Positions 1 through 6,489 of a stretch of DNA of 12,539 nucleotides are shown here, piece after piece. Where the stretch lies: NCBI GenBank assembly GCA_964460435.1, contig CAYWRH010000133.1:1-12539 (forward strand), read 5' to 3'. Both the position numbers and the translations under genes were made by a program. The DNA is from JAAZBV01 sp964460435 (GTDB lineage: Bacteria > Desulfobacterota > DSM-4660 > Desulfatiglandales > HGW-15). Each line of letters begins with the position of its first letter. Positions within the stretch are counted from its first letter, which is position 1. Below the pieces are notes generated by a model. The model worked only from the letters and a program-made list of their open reading frames with translations, had not been told where the DNA came from and made no database searches.

Positions 1-16
1 AAAGTCTTCCAAAAGC

Positions 17-44
17 TTGACAATTATTTTGCAGTGATTAGGTT
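17..44 (+). promoter_or_regulatory. Candidate groESL promoter
   Basis: A perfect TTGACA -35 box lies at 17-22. A weak -10 candidate, TAGGTT, follows at 39-44 with a 16-nt spacer; it keeps only the first, second and last bases of TATAAT. The groES start is about 120 nt downstream, so the leader would be long. I see no CIRCE inverted repeat (TTAGCACTC-N9-GAGTGCTAA) between here and the gene, so HrcA control is not supported. A heat-shock sigma promoter is not clear either. Confidence 0.3.
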
Positions 45-166
45 TTTTAGTCTTTAATTTAGTAAAATATCAGTAAAATCAGTATACATTGCCTGATAGG
101 ATATTTCTTTCATGTTCAGGTAAATATTATTATCTTTTTTGTTCTATTTTAAGGAGGATAGAGATT

Positions 167-457
167 ATGAAGATTAAACCTTTAAACGACAGAATTCTTG
201 TTTTAAGAACAGAAGGGGAACAGAAGACGGCTGGCGGGATTATTATACCTGACACAGCAAAGGAAAAACCTCTTGAGGGAAAGGTGATAGCAGCAGGCCC
301 CGGAAAGGTTGATGACAAAGGGGTTCTTGTACCTCTGGCAGTAAAGGAGAATGACAGGATTCTGTTCAGCAAGTATGCTGGCACTGAGATTAAAATAGAC
401 GGCATAGAACATCTTATCATGAGAGAAGATGATATATTGGGAATTATTGAGGGCTAA
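167..457 (+). CDS. groES: GroES, 10-kDa co-chaperonin
   Basis: GroES is the heptameric lid of the cytoplasmic GroEL/GroES folding chamber. The protein is 96 aa, the usual length. It opens with the family signature KIKPLNDRILV, followed by the mobile-loop region rich in G and I (TAGGIIIPDTAKEKP) and the roof segment GKVIAAGPGK. It ends with DDILGIIEG, typical of the family. The ATG at 167 is chosen because a strong AAGGAGG ribosome site sits at 151-157. The same frame is open upstream to an ATG at 89, but that would add 26 residues unlike any GroES and would put the ribosome site inside the gene. groEL follows 17 nt later, so the two form the classic groESL operon. Confidence 0.97.
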   Translation: MKIKPLNDRILVLRTEGEQKTAGGIIIPDTAKEKPLEGKVIAAGPGKVDDKGVLVPLAVKENDRILFSKYAGTEIKIDGIEHLIMREDDILGIIEG

Positions 458-474
458 CAGGGAGGAAAACAGAG

Positions 475-2097
475 ATGGCTAAAAAAGAGATCAAATACAA
501 CGCAATTGCCAGAGAAAAGACCATGATAGGTGTTGATACACTGGCCAACGCAGTAAAGGTTACATTCGGTCCAAAGGGTAGAAACGTTCTTATAGAAAAA
601 TCATGGGGCTCACCGATTGCCACAAAAGATGGTGTAACAGTAGCAAAAGAGATAGAGCTGGAAGATAAGTTTGAAAATATGGGCGCCCAGATGGTTAAAG
701 AGGTGGCCTCAAAGACATCAGATGTTGCTGGCGACGGAACAACAACCGCAACAATTCTGGCCCAGGCTATTGTGAGAGAAGGGCTGAAGCTCGTTACCTC
801 CGGCATGAATCCCATGTCGCTAAAAAGAGGCATAGATAAATCTGTTGCGCTGGTAGTCGATGAACTCAAAAGGATATCCAAGCCAACCAAGGATAAAAAT
901 GAGATAGCACAGGTCGGAACAATATCCGCCAATAATGACCATACCATAGGCGATATTATTGCCGAGGCAATGGAAAAAGTGGGCAAAGAGGGTGTTATTA
1001 CCGTTGAAGAGGCTAAATCAATTGAGACATCGCTTGAAATAGTAGAAGGTATGCAGTTTGACCGTGGCTACTTAAGCCCCTACTTTGTAACAAACACGGA
1101 AAAGATGGTTGTAAGCCTTGATGACCCCTATATTCTCCTGCACGAGAAAAAGATCAGCAATATGCGCGAAATGATCCCGATCCTTGAAAAGATCGCTCAG
1201 TCAGGGCGGCCATTTGTTATTATCGCAGAGGATATTGAGGGTGAGGCACTTGCCACACTCGTTGTAAACAGGCTGAGGGGCACCCTCAAGTGTGCAGCCG
1301 TAAAGGCCCCTGGTTTTGGCGACAGAAGAAAGGCCATGCTTGAAGATATTGCAATACTTACCGGAGGCAAGGTCATCTCTGAAGACCTTGGCCATAAGCT
1401 TGAGAACATAACTATTAATGACCTTGGCACAGCCAAGAAGGTAACCATTGACAAGGATAACACTACTATAGTTGATGGTGGCGGCAACAAAAAGGAGCTT
1501 GAAGGAAGGGTTAAACAGATAAGGGCACAGATAGAAGAGACCACAAGCGATTATGACCGCGAAAAACTCCAGGAACGCCTTGCTAAACTGATAGGTGGCG
1601 TGGCTGTTATTAGTGTCGGTGCAGCTACAGAGGCAGAGATGAAGGAGAAAAAGGCAAGGGTTGAGGATGCCCTTAACGCAACAAGAGCCGCTGTAGAAGA
1701 GGGCATTGTTCCTGGCGGTGGAGTTGCGCTTATCCGTGCACAGAAGGTTCTTGATAATACCACCTTTGAAGGCGAGGAGCAGTCAGGGCTCAACATCATT
1801 AAAAAGGCTATAGAAGAGCCAATTAAACAGATTGCAAACAATGCGGGTTTTGAAGGTTCCGTTGTTGTCAAGAATGTACAGGCGCTTACAGGCAATAAGG
1901 GCTTTAACGCAGAGACAGGCGAATATGAAGATGTGGTCAAGGCAGGTATTATTGACCCGACAAAGGTCACCAGGTTTGCCCTTCAGAATGCCGCATCTGT
2001 GGCAGGTTTACTCTTGACAACAGAGGCAATGGTTGCTGAAAAGCCTGAAAAGAAGAAGGCTGCGGCTGCACCGGCAATGCCTGAAGATATGTACTAA
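475..2097 (+). CDS. groEL: GroEL, 60-kDa chaperonin
   Basis: GroEL forms the double-ring ATP-driven folding chamber in the cytoplasm and works with GroES encoded just upstream. At 540 aa it is near the family's usual length. ATPase residues are in the expected places: Asp52 in ATKDGVT and Asp87 in the GDGTTTAT nucleotide loop. The late signature GGGVAL is also present. A GGAGG ribosome site at 461-465 precedes the ATG. The C-terminus ends KKKAAAAPAMPEDMY and lacks the GGM-repeat tail found in most GroELs. The body of the protein looks intact, with no frameshift. Confidence 0.98.
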   Translation: MAKKEIKYNAIAREKTMIGVDTLANAVKVTFGPKGRNVLIEKSWGSPIATKDGVTVAKEIELEDKFENMGAQMVKEVASKTSDVAGDGTTTATILAQAIVREGLKLVTSGMNPMSLKRGIDKSVALVVDELKRISKPTKDKNEIAQVGTISANNDHTIGDIIAEAMEKVGKEGVITVEEAKSIETSLEIVEGMQFDRGYLSPYFVTNTEKMVVSLDDPYILLHEKKISNMREMIPILEKIAQSGRPFVIIAEDIEGEALATLVVNRLRGTLKCAAVKAPGFGDRRKAMLEDIAILTGGKVISEDLGHKLENITINDLGTAKKVTIDKDNTTIVDGGGNKKELEGRVKQIRAQIEETTSDYDREKLQERLAKLIGGVAVISVGAATEAEMKEKKARVEDALNATRAAVEEGIVPGGGVALIRAQKVLDNTTFEGEEQSGLNIIKKAIEEPIKQIANNAGFEGSVVVKNVQALTGNKGFNAETGEYEDVVKAGIIDPTKVTRFALQNAASVAGLLLTTEAMVAEKPEKKKAAAAPAMPEDMY

Positions 2098-2218
2098 AAC
2101 AAGGAGCTGGGCATACAAGGCTCAGGGCTCACCAAGGCTCAAGGAAAAGGCCCAGGGCGAAGGCGCATGGCTTAAGGCCTGAGGCGAAAGGATCCCTGGT
2201 TCAGGGTTAGGCAAAAAC
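2098..2218. repeat. Low-complexity GGC/AAGG-rich stretch after groEL
   Basis: The stretch directly downstream of the groEL stop is built from reiterated short words (AAGGCTCA, CAGGGC, AAGGC, GAGGCGAAAGG). CAAGGCTCA occurs at 2116-2124 and again at 2133-2141, a 17-nt period. I see no convincing gene in it. Its composition differs from the surrounding A/T-rich intergenic DNA. It could be a decayed tandem repeat or a structured 3' untranslated region. No function can be assigned. Confidence 0.45.
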
Positions 2219-2220
2219 AG

Positions 2221-2262
2221 ATATCCGGTGCTGAACTATCTAATAAAGTCAGCGCCGGATAT
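2221..2262. terminator. Hairpin downstream of groEL
   Basis: ATATCCGGTGCTGA (2221-2234) pairs with TCAGCGCCGGATAT (2249-2262) as a 14-bp stem with one G-T wobble and a 14-nt loop. It lies between groEL and the dksA-like gene. The plus-strand flank is TATAAAAAC, not a T-run, so it is not a canonical intrinsic terminator. It may stabilise the groESL mRNA 3' end or act with Rho. The minus-strand flank (CTGTTTTTGCC) is more T-rich. Confidence 0.45.
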
Positions 2263-2336
2263 TATAAAAACATCATTTATCAGGAATATGTTTCTGACTG
2301 ATGTACACTTACATTAATTGAACATGGTGATGACCG

Positions 2337-2699
2337 ATGAATAAAAAGACACTTCAGCACTTCAGGAAAAAACTCACTGATCAGCTTGATGCACTTCATG
2401 ACAAGAACAGCAAGAAAAGGGTAACCACCCTTGCTGAATCTGAACAGGCCCCTGATTTTACTGACCAGGCGACACTTGAATCAGATATAGAGATGAATAT
2501 CCATATAAAAGAGCGGGACAGCAAACTGATACTGAAGATAAAACAGGCCCTGGAACGTATCGAAAATGGGACATTCGGCATATGCGAGACATGCGGTGAG
2601 GAGATATCCGAGGCTAGGCTTGAGGCACGCCCTGTAACTACAGAATGTATAGATTGCAAAAGGGAGCAGGAAAACCAGGAAAAACTGAGGGGCGACTAA
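2337..2699 (+). CDS. dksA: DksA/TraR-family C4 zinc-finger regulator
   Basis: DksA-type proteins enter the RNA polymerase secondary channel and, with ppGpp, tune transcription initiation. This protein is 120 aa, shorter than E. coli DksA (151 aa). Residues about 1-75 look like the antiparallel coiled coil. DFTDQA at 40-45 matches the DxxDxA motif at the coiled-coil tip that marks functional DksA. A complete C4 zinc finger follows: CETC at 83-86 and CIDC at 104-107. The ribosome site before the ATG is weak. The other upstream start codons tested (2324, 2327, 2330) are out of frame or run into an early stop. The short form resembles DksA-like proteins of deltaproteobacteria. A second dksA elsewhere in the genome is possible, so the symbol is used in the family sense. 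Confidence 0.85.
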   Translation: MNKKTLQHFRKKLTDQLDALHDKNSKKRVTTLAESEQAPDFTDQATLESDIEMNIHIKERDSKLILKIKQALERIENGTFGICETCGEEISEARLEARPVTTECIDCKREQENQEKLRGD

Positions 2700-2710
2700 T
2701 CCCTTTTTTT
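2688..2710 (+). terminator. Weak terminator overlapping the dksA-like stop codon
   Basis: AGGG (2688-2691) can pair with CCCT (2701-2704), with one more G-T pair inside. A run of seven T follows at 2704-2710. The TAA stop lies in the loop. The stem is only 4-5 bp, so this is tentative, but the T-run is well placed between two convergent genes. Confidence 0.4.
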
Positions 2711-2737
2711 GTGCAGATCTATACGTCTGATATAGAA

Positions 2738-3376
2738 TTACAGATAGTCGGGAAATCGATCTATCATAAACCCTGCAGCAAGACGTGCGCCTGTGCCCGG
2801 TGGGAGCCCGCACTTTTCAAAACCCTTTGCTGATGCAAATGCATCCATATTTGCTGCGCTGGCGCCAGGGTCCATATTTTTCCCGAAGATGACTTTCTCC
2901 TGAATATCTGAACATAAAAGATAGCCGATTTCATCCTCAAAGTAGGCCATAAATCTCTGGGCGACCTCCATTGCAGGGCCTACCTTTTCCAGTTCAAAAG
3001 GATTATCTCCTCCATAAAAAAGGCCAAAGGCAATAATGCTTCCGGTCACTCCACCGCACATCTCACCTGAACCACCAATACCCGGGAAAAGGGTAAGCGC
3101 CTTAATTACCTGCATGTCTCCCAGCCCAAACTCCTCCAAAAGCGCCATTGCAGTGCCCTGGGCACAGTTTTTAAAGATATAATTATACTCCTCAGCCCTT
3201 CGCTGCACCCTTTCCAGAATCTCCTCTTTATGAGCAACCAGTTCTGCTTTATCAAGCCTCTTTTTTGGGATACCTCCGGATAAAAATCCATTTACCCTAG
3301 CCTTTATAGCATTATCATCCCATTCCCTTTTTCCCAGCTCCTCTATCTTTTTTATGAATCTATCTTTATATCCCAT
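2738..3376 (-). CDS. C_GCAxxG_C_C family putative redox protein
   Basis: This family is named for four conserved cysteines and is thought to have a redox role; its biochemical function is not established. The protein is 212 aa. The four cysteines are Cys71 (KNCAQGTAMALLEEFGLG), Cys107 (GEMCGGVTGSIIAFGLFYG), Cys155 (YLLCSD) and Cys189 (EKCGLPPG). No signal peptide is visible, so it is probably cytoplasmic. About 60 residues of charged N-terminal helix precede the core. The ATG at 3376 is preferred: on the minus strand CAGGAG lies 5-6 nt upstream. The frame stays open to 3463, but that longer start lies inside the terminator hairpin of the next operon. The gene is monocistronic and convergent with the dksA-like gene. 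Confidence 0.75.
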   Translation of the reverse strand: MGYKDRFIKKIEELGKREWDDNAIKARVNGFLSGGIPKKRLDKAELVAHKEEILERVQRRAEEYNYIFKNCAQGTAMALLEEFGLGDMQVIKALTLFPGIGGSGEMCGGVTGSIIAFGLFYGGDNPFELEKVGPAMEVAQRFMAYFEDEIGYLLCSDIQEKVIFGKNMDPGASAANMDAFASAKGFEKCGLPPGTGARLAAGFMIDRFPDYL

Positions 3377-3445
3377 TTGTACTCCTGAAGTTTTGAGTAT
3401 TTTTGCAAAACAGTATATAAAACCAAAGTTTTCTACCAGAAAATA

Positions 3446-3482
3446 AAAACGGCCCTGCTCCATCTGGAAACAGGGCCGTTTT
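3446..3482 (-). terminator. Strong terminator of the TonB operon
   Basis: AAAACGGCCCTG (3446-3457) and CAGGGCCGTTTT (3471-3482) form a perfect 12-bp stem with a 13-nt loop. On the minus strand the stem ends in TTTT and continues TATTT, a good intrinsic terminator. It sits 14 nt after the TPR gene stop. The plus-strand reading also ends in TTTT, so it may work both ways. It separates the operon from the C_GCAxxG_C_C gene downstream. Confidence 0.88.
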
Positions 3483-3495
3483 AATGATCAACATC

Positions 3496-4746
3496 TTATT
3501 GCATTGAGCTCTTTTTTGCCTCATCAAGGCTCTTAAGGTAATCCAGGCCATCCTCGGCCTCTTTACGATATTCCTTAAATGCCTGTGCCCTTGTAAATGC
3601 CACTCTCATGCCTTCCCAGTCTTCAAGATCCCATAATGCGAAGCCTTTAATCCTATATGCCCCCCCCTCATTCGGGTTAAATGCAATGAGATCATCACAT
3701 GCCTTTATTGCCTCTTTGTTTTTCCGTGCATTTAGAAGTATCTCTGCCTTTTTAAGCATAAGGGCAGAAGAGGGCTTTTTCTGTATCAGCTTATCAAGAT
3801 ATGTAACAGCCTTGTCTATTTTCATGGCCCTGGCATATGCATCAGCTATCTGTAAAAATTCCTTCTCCTCCAGCGCCTTATCCTTTGCAGACATCTCTAT
3901 GCTTTTTACAACCCTTAAGGGGAGATTCAAGGAACTGTAAACATTAAACATCTCTTTGAATTCAGCCGCTTTTTCAGGAGGCTTTACGTTTGTGCGTATC
4001 TCCATAGCGCCAGCCATACCATACCAGTCTTCCTTTGCCTGCTTTACCATGCCCAGTTGCTGCCAGTAAACTGCATTGAGAGGGAACAGCTTTAATGCCT
4101 CAAAGACTATCTTTTCTGCCTCATCATATTTTTCCTCTACAATACATATACCCAAAAGCATATTGAACCAGTTTTCCTTTGGCTCCTTTGTGGTGCTCAT
4201 CATCTTCCTGATCACCCTTTTTGCATCTTCATACTTCTCTATCTGATAATATGAAGCTGCAGCAGCCTCGAGCAGTTTCAGCTCCTTTTTGGTTGATGCC
4301 TCATAGGTCTTTTCCATCAAAGGCCCTGCTTCTGCCAGTTTACCGCCTTCATAGAGGACAGCGGCATAGTAGGCAAGAATGTCATAATGGTCAGGGAACT
4401 TTTCATGCCCCTCCTTGAACACCTTTATGGCCTCATCAAGCTTATCATCATTGTACCAGTAATAACCGAGCAAAAGATATACTTCAGGCGGAACATCCAC
4501 TGGTTTTGTAGCCAGATAATCAAGAAGAAATTTTCTGGCAGTGGCAAGGTCTTTTTTATCATATGCCCTCTGGGCCTCAACCATTGCGGTCTGGGCCTCT
4601 TTTGACATCCTCTCCTTTTCTTCTTCTGCTGCAGATTGCTGTTCCTTTCCAGTACCCTTTTTATCCTGTCCAGCCACAGGCAGGGCAAGGGCGATCAAAC
4701 CTGTTAAAACAACAGACAACAATATTGCGTAATATTTTTTTGCCAT
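3496..4746 (-). CDS. Exported TPR protein, last gene of the TonB operon
   Basis: The 416-aa protein begins with MAKKYY, a hydrophobic stretch and LPVAGQ, a plausible Sec signal peptide cleaved near residues 25-27. A charged linker follows (about 30-55). The rest is helical repeats of tetratricopeptide type. Examples are VYLLLGYYWYNDDKLDEAIKVFKEG, ILAYYAAVLYEGGKLAEA and a C-terminal unit around YRIKGFALWDLEDWEGMRVAF. TPR proteins are scaffolds for protein contacts. Its place behind TonB, as in TonB2/TtpC-type operons, suggests a periplasmic partner of the TonB machinery. It starts 26 nt after the TonB stop. The exact repeat count was not determined, and no enzymatic motif is seen. Confidence 0.85.
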   Translation of the reverse strand: MAKKYYAILLSVVLTGLIALALPVAGQDKKGTGKEQQSAAEEEKERMSKEAQTAMVEAQRAYDKKDLATARKFLLDYLATKPVDVPPEVYLLLGYYWYNDDKLDEAIKVFKEGHEKFPDHYDILAYYAAVLYEGGKLAEAGPLMEKTYEASTKKELKLLEAAAASYYQIEKYEDAKRVIRKMMSTTKEPKENWFNMLLGICIVEEKYDEAEKIVFEALKLFPLNAVYWQQLGMVKQAKEDWYGMAGAMEIRTNVKPPEKAAEFKEMFNVYSSLNLPLRVVKSIEMSAKDKALEEKEFLQIADAYARAMKIDKAVTYLDKLIQKKPSSALMLKKAEILLNARKNKEAIKACDDLIAFNPNEGGAYRIKGFALWDLEDWEGMRVAFTRAQAFKEYRKEAEDGLDYLKSLDEAKKSSMQ

Positions 4747-4772
4747 AATTATATCATTCTGTTTAAAAGTTT

Positions 4773-5444
4773 TTATTCACTAAGATCAAAACTAATAGGC
4801 AGCTTTACAATACAGTCGACCGCCTTCCCGCCCTTTTTAGCAGGCCTGAATTTATATTTCACTACTACCTCAAGCGCCGCCTCTTCAAAAACACCCGGAG
4901 GATCTGCGCTTACAACCTGTGGCTCCCTGGGCACACCATTGGAGTCAACAACAAACCTCAAGGTAACCTTTCCCGATATACCCTTCTGTTTTGCCTCAAA
5001 GGGATATTTGGGAAGCATTGTCTTAATGGGTTTTGGCGGTTCATCAACCTCGCTCAGCTTAAAGGCAGAAACAAACAGAGAATCTGAGACCTTGAACTCC
5101 TTGTTAAGAACGCTGCTGATCTCTATAGTCCCACCCAGAGCACCCGTGAGGCCAGACATGGCCATGTCTATCTTTGGCCTCTGAATCCTTTGAACCTGCT
5201 GTTCCTTCTGGGTCTGTGTAGTCTTTTGCTTTTCCTCTATTCGCTCTTCCTCCTGGAGCTCAGGCGGCGGTGGCGGCTTGTACTGCTGAATAACTACAGC
5301 ATGCCCTCTCTCTTTTGTTTTACTAAGATTAGCAAACTTAGTCAAAAGCGGCTGGAATACAAAAAGTAATACAGTAATTGACATACCAGCCAGAAGACTA
5401 ATAGAAAAATTAGCCATTGTTTTCTGATAACTAGCCATAATCAT
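4773..5444 (-). CDS. tonB: TonB2-type energy transducer
   Basis: TonB carries proton-motive energy from ExbB/ExbD in the inner membrane to outer-membrane receptors. The 223-aa protein has an N-terminal membrane anchor (about 13-34) and a short proline/charged periplasmic linker (PPPPPELQEEE at 57-67, then a Q/K-rich stretch). The C-terminal TonB domain is intact, with LPKYPFEAKQKGISGKVTLRF, FEEAALEVV and YKFRPAK. The linker is much shorter than in E. coli TonB, as in TonB2 proteins. The anchor has no histidine at the place of E. coli His20. The start overlaps the exbD stop by one base (TAATG), indicating coupled translation. A start two codons later (MASYQKT) is also possible. Confidence 0.9.
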   Translation of the reverse strand: MIMASYQKTMANFSISLLAGMSITVLLFVFQPLLTKFANLSKTKERGHAVVIQQYKPPPPPELQEEERIEEKQKTTQTQKEQQVQRIQRPKIDMAMSGLTGALGGTIEISSVLNKEFKVSDSLFVSAFKLSEVDEPPKPIKTMLPKYPFEAKQKGISGKVTLRFVVDSNGVPREPQVVSADPPGVFEEAALEVVVKYKFRPAKKGGKAVDCIVKLPISFDLSE

Positions 5445-5854
5445 TACTCTTTCGTTGCAGCTACTACAACATTTTTTATACCCGCAAGTCTTACCTGATC
5501 AAGCACCTCTATTGCAACTCCAAAGAGGCTTTCCTTGTCAGCAGTTATAACTACATTACCCTCGGGCATTTCACTCTTGAAACGCTCCATCCTGGATCTG
5601 ACAGACCTTACATCAATGATCTGGTTTTCTATATATATCAACCCGTCCTTTGTGACACCAATAACAATATTGGTATTCTCTTTGGCCTCAGTTGTTGATG
5701 CTACAGGTCTGTTGACCTCAACGCCTGACTCCTTTACAAAGGTGGTTGTAACCAGGAAAAATATTAATAATAAAAATGTCATATCAACCATCGGTGACAT
5801 ATTTATTTCTACCGAATCATCACTTCTTTTACGCCCTAAAGATAATCTTCCCAT
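5444..5854 (-). CDS. exbD: ExbD, TonB-complex proton-channel subunit
   Basis: ExbD is an inner-membrane protein with one transmembrane helix and a periplasmic domain; it sits in the ExbB pore and couples proton flow to TonB. This copy is 136 aa, normal for the family. The cytoplasmic head is followed by the helix at about 22-40, with the essential aspartate at position 24 (SPMVDMTFLLLIFFLVTT), matching Asp25 of E. coli ExbD. The periplasmic part contains VVITADKES and the closing RLAGIKNVVVAAT. A strong AGGAGGG ribosome site precedes the ATG. It lies 20 nt after exbB, and its stop overlaps the tonB start. Confidence 0.94.
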   Translation of the reverse strand: MGRLSLGRKRSDDSVEINMSPMVDMTFLLLIFFLVTTTFVKESGVEVNRPVASTTEAKENTNIVIGVTKDGLIYIENQIIDVRSVRSRMERFKSEMPEGNVVITADKESLFGVAIEVLDQVRLAGIKNVVVAATKE

Positions 5855-5874
5855 AGGGTGACCCTCCTGCTATT

Positions 5875-6477
5875 TCAATTGTTAATCAGCGTTGACTGTG
5901 AAATCATAAGACAAAATCGCTGCATCCTCTGTAACAGATCATTTGCCCTGCGGGCAAGAAATGTACAGATAAAGAGCCCCGGCACAGCAATTACAAGCCC
6001 TGCCTGGGTTGTCAATAATGCCTCCGAAATACCACCAGCCAACGCCTTGGCATTTCCAGTGCCGAATTCCGCAATAACTGAAAATGTTGTTATCATACCG
6101 CTAACAGTACCAAGTAACCCAAGTAAGGGCGCTACAGTAGCAAGTAGGGAGATAAGCCCGATATGCTGCTGAACAAATGTAAGCTGACCTGTCCTGAGGC
6201 TGTCAAGTATTTCAGTATTCAGGTCTTTACTGTCGGTCTTTTCCTTTATAAAACCATCCATTATCCTTTTCTGCCATATAGCGCACTTAAAATCTGCCTT
6301 GCCTGCGTTATTGATACATTCCTGTACAGGCCGCCATCCCCTGGTATATGCGTACATATCAATCGCCTTTTTAACGATCAGATACCACATCCATAAACAG
6401 GTTGCTATCAGGGGGTACATAACCCACCCTCCAACCCTGATCTGGTCTAGGGAATCATATATCAAATCGCTGAACAC
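5875..6477 (-). CDS. exbB: ExbB, MotA/TolQ/ExbB proton-channel protein
   Basis: ExbB forms the membrane pore of the TonB energising complex. The 200-aa protein has three membrane helices, at about 17-36, 105-133 and 148-175, with a cytoplasmic loop between the first two. The core signature LATVAPLLGLLGTVSGMI is followed by GISEALLTTQAGL. Glu152 in that motif corresponds to the functional glutamate of E. coli ExbB (Glu176), and the TT pair lines the pore. The start codon is GTG at 6477, supported by AGGAGG at 6483-6488 on the minus strand; no suitable ATG is closer. It is the shorter of two ExbB-like proteins in the operon. Confidence 0.92.
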   Translation of the reverse strand: MFSDLIYDSLDQIRVGGWVMYPLIATCLWMWYLIVKKAIDMYAYTRGWRPVQECINNAGKADFKCAIWQKRIMDGFIKEKTDSKDLNTEILDSLRTGQLTFVQQHIGLISLLATVAPLLGLLGTVSGMITTFSVIAEFGTGNAKALAGGISEALLTTQAGLVIAVPGLFICTFLARRANDLLQRMQRFCLMISQSTLINN

Positions 6478-6489
6478 GTGGGCCTCCTA

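Noticed and set aside
89..166. In-frame N-terminal extension of groES to an ATG at 89
   Set aside because: The added residues are unlike any GroES and the strong ribosome site at 151-157 lies inside the extension.
444..986. 180-codon minus-strand open frame opposite groEL
   Set aside because: It is a shadow of the well-supported groEL gene; the protein is a serine/leucine-rich antisense translation with no family features.
3377..3463. Longer start for the C_GCAxxG_C_C gene at 3463
   Set aside because: The start lies in the operon terminator hairpin, and a ribosome site directly precedes the ATG at 3376.
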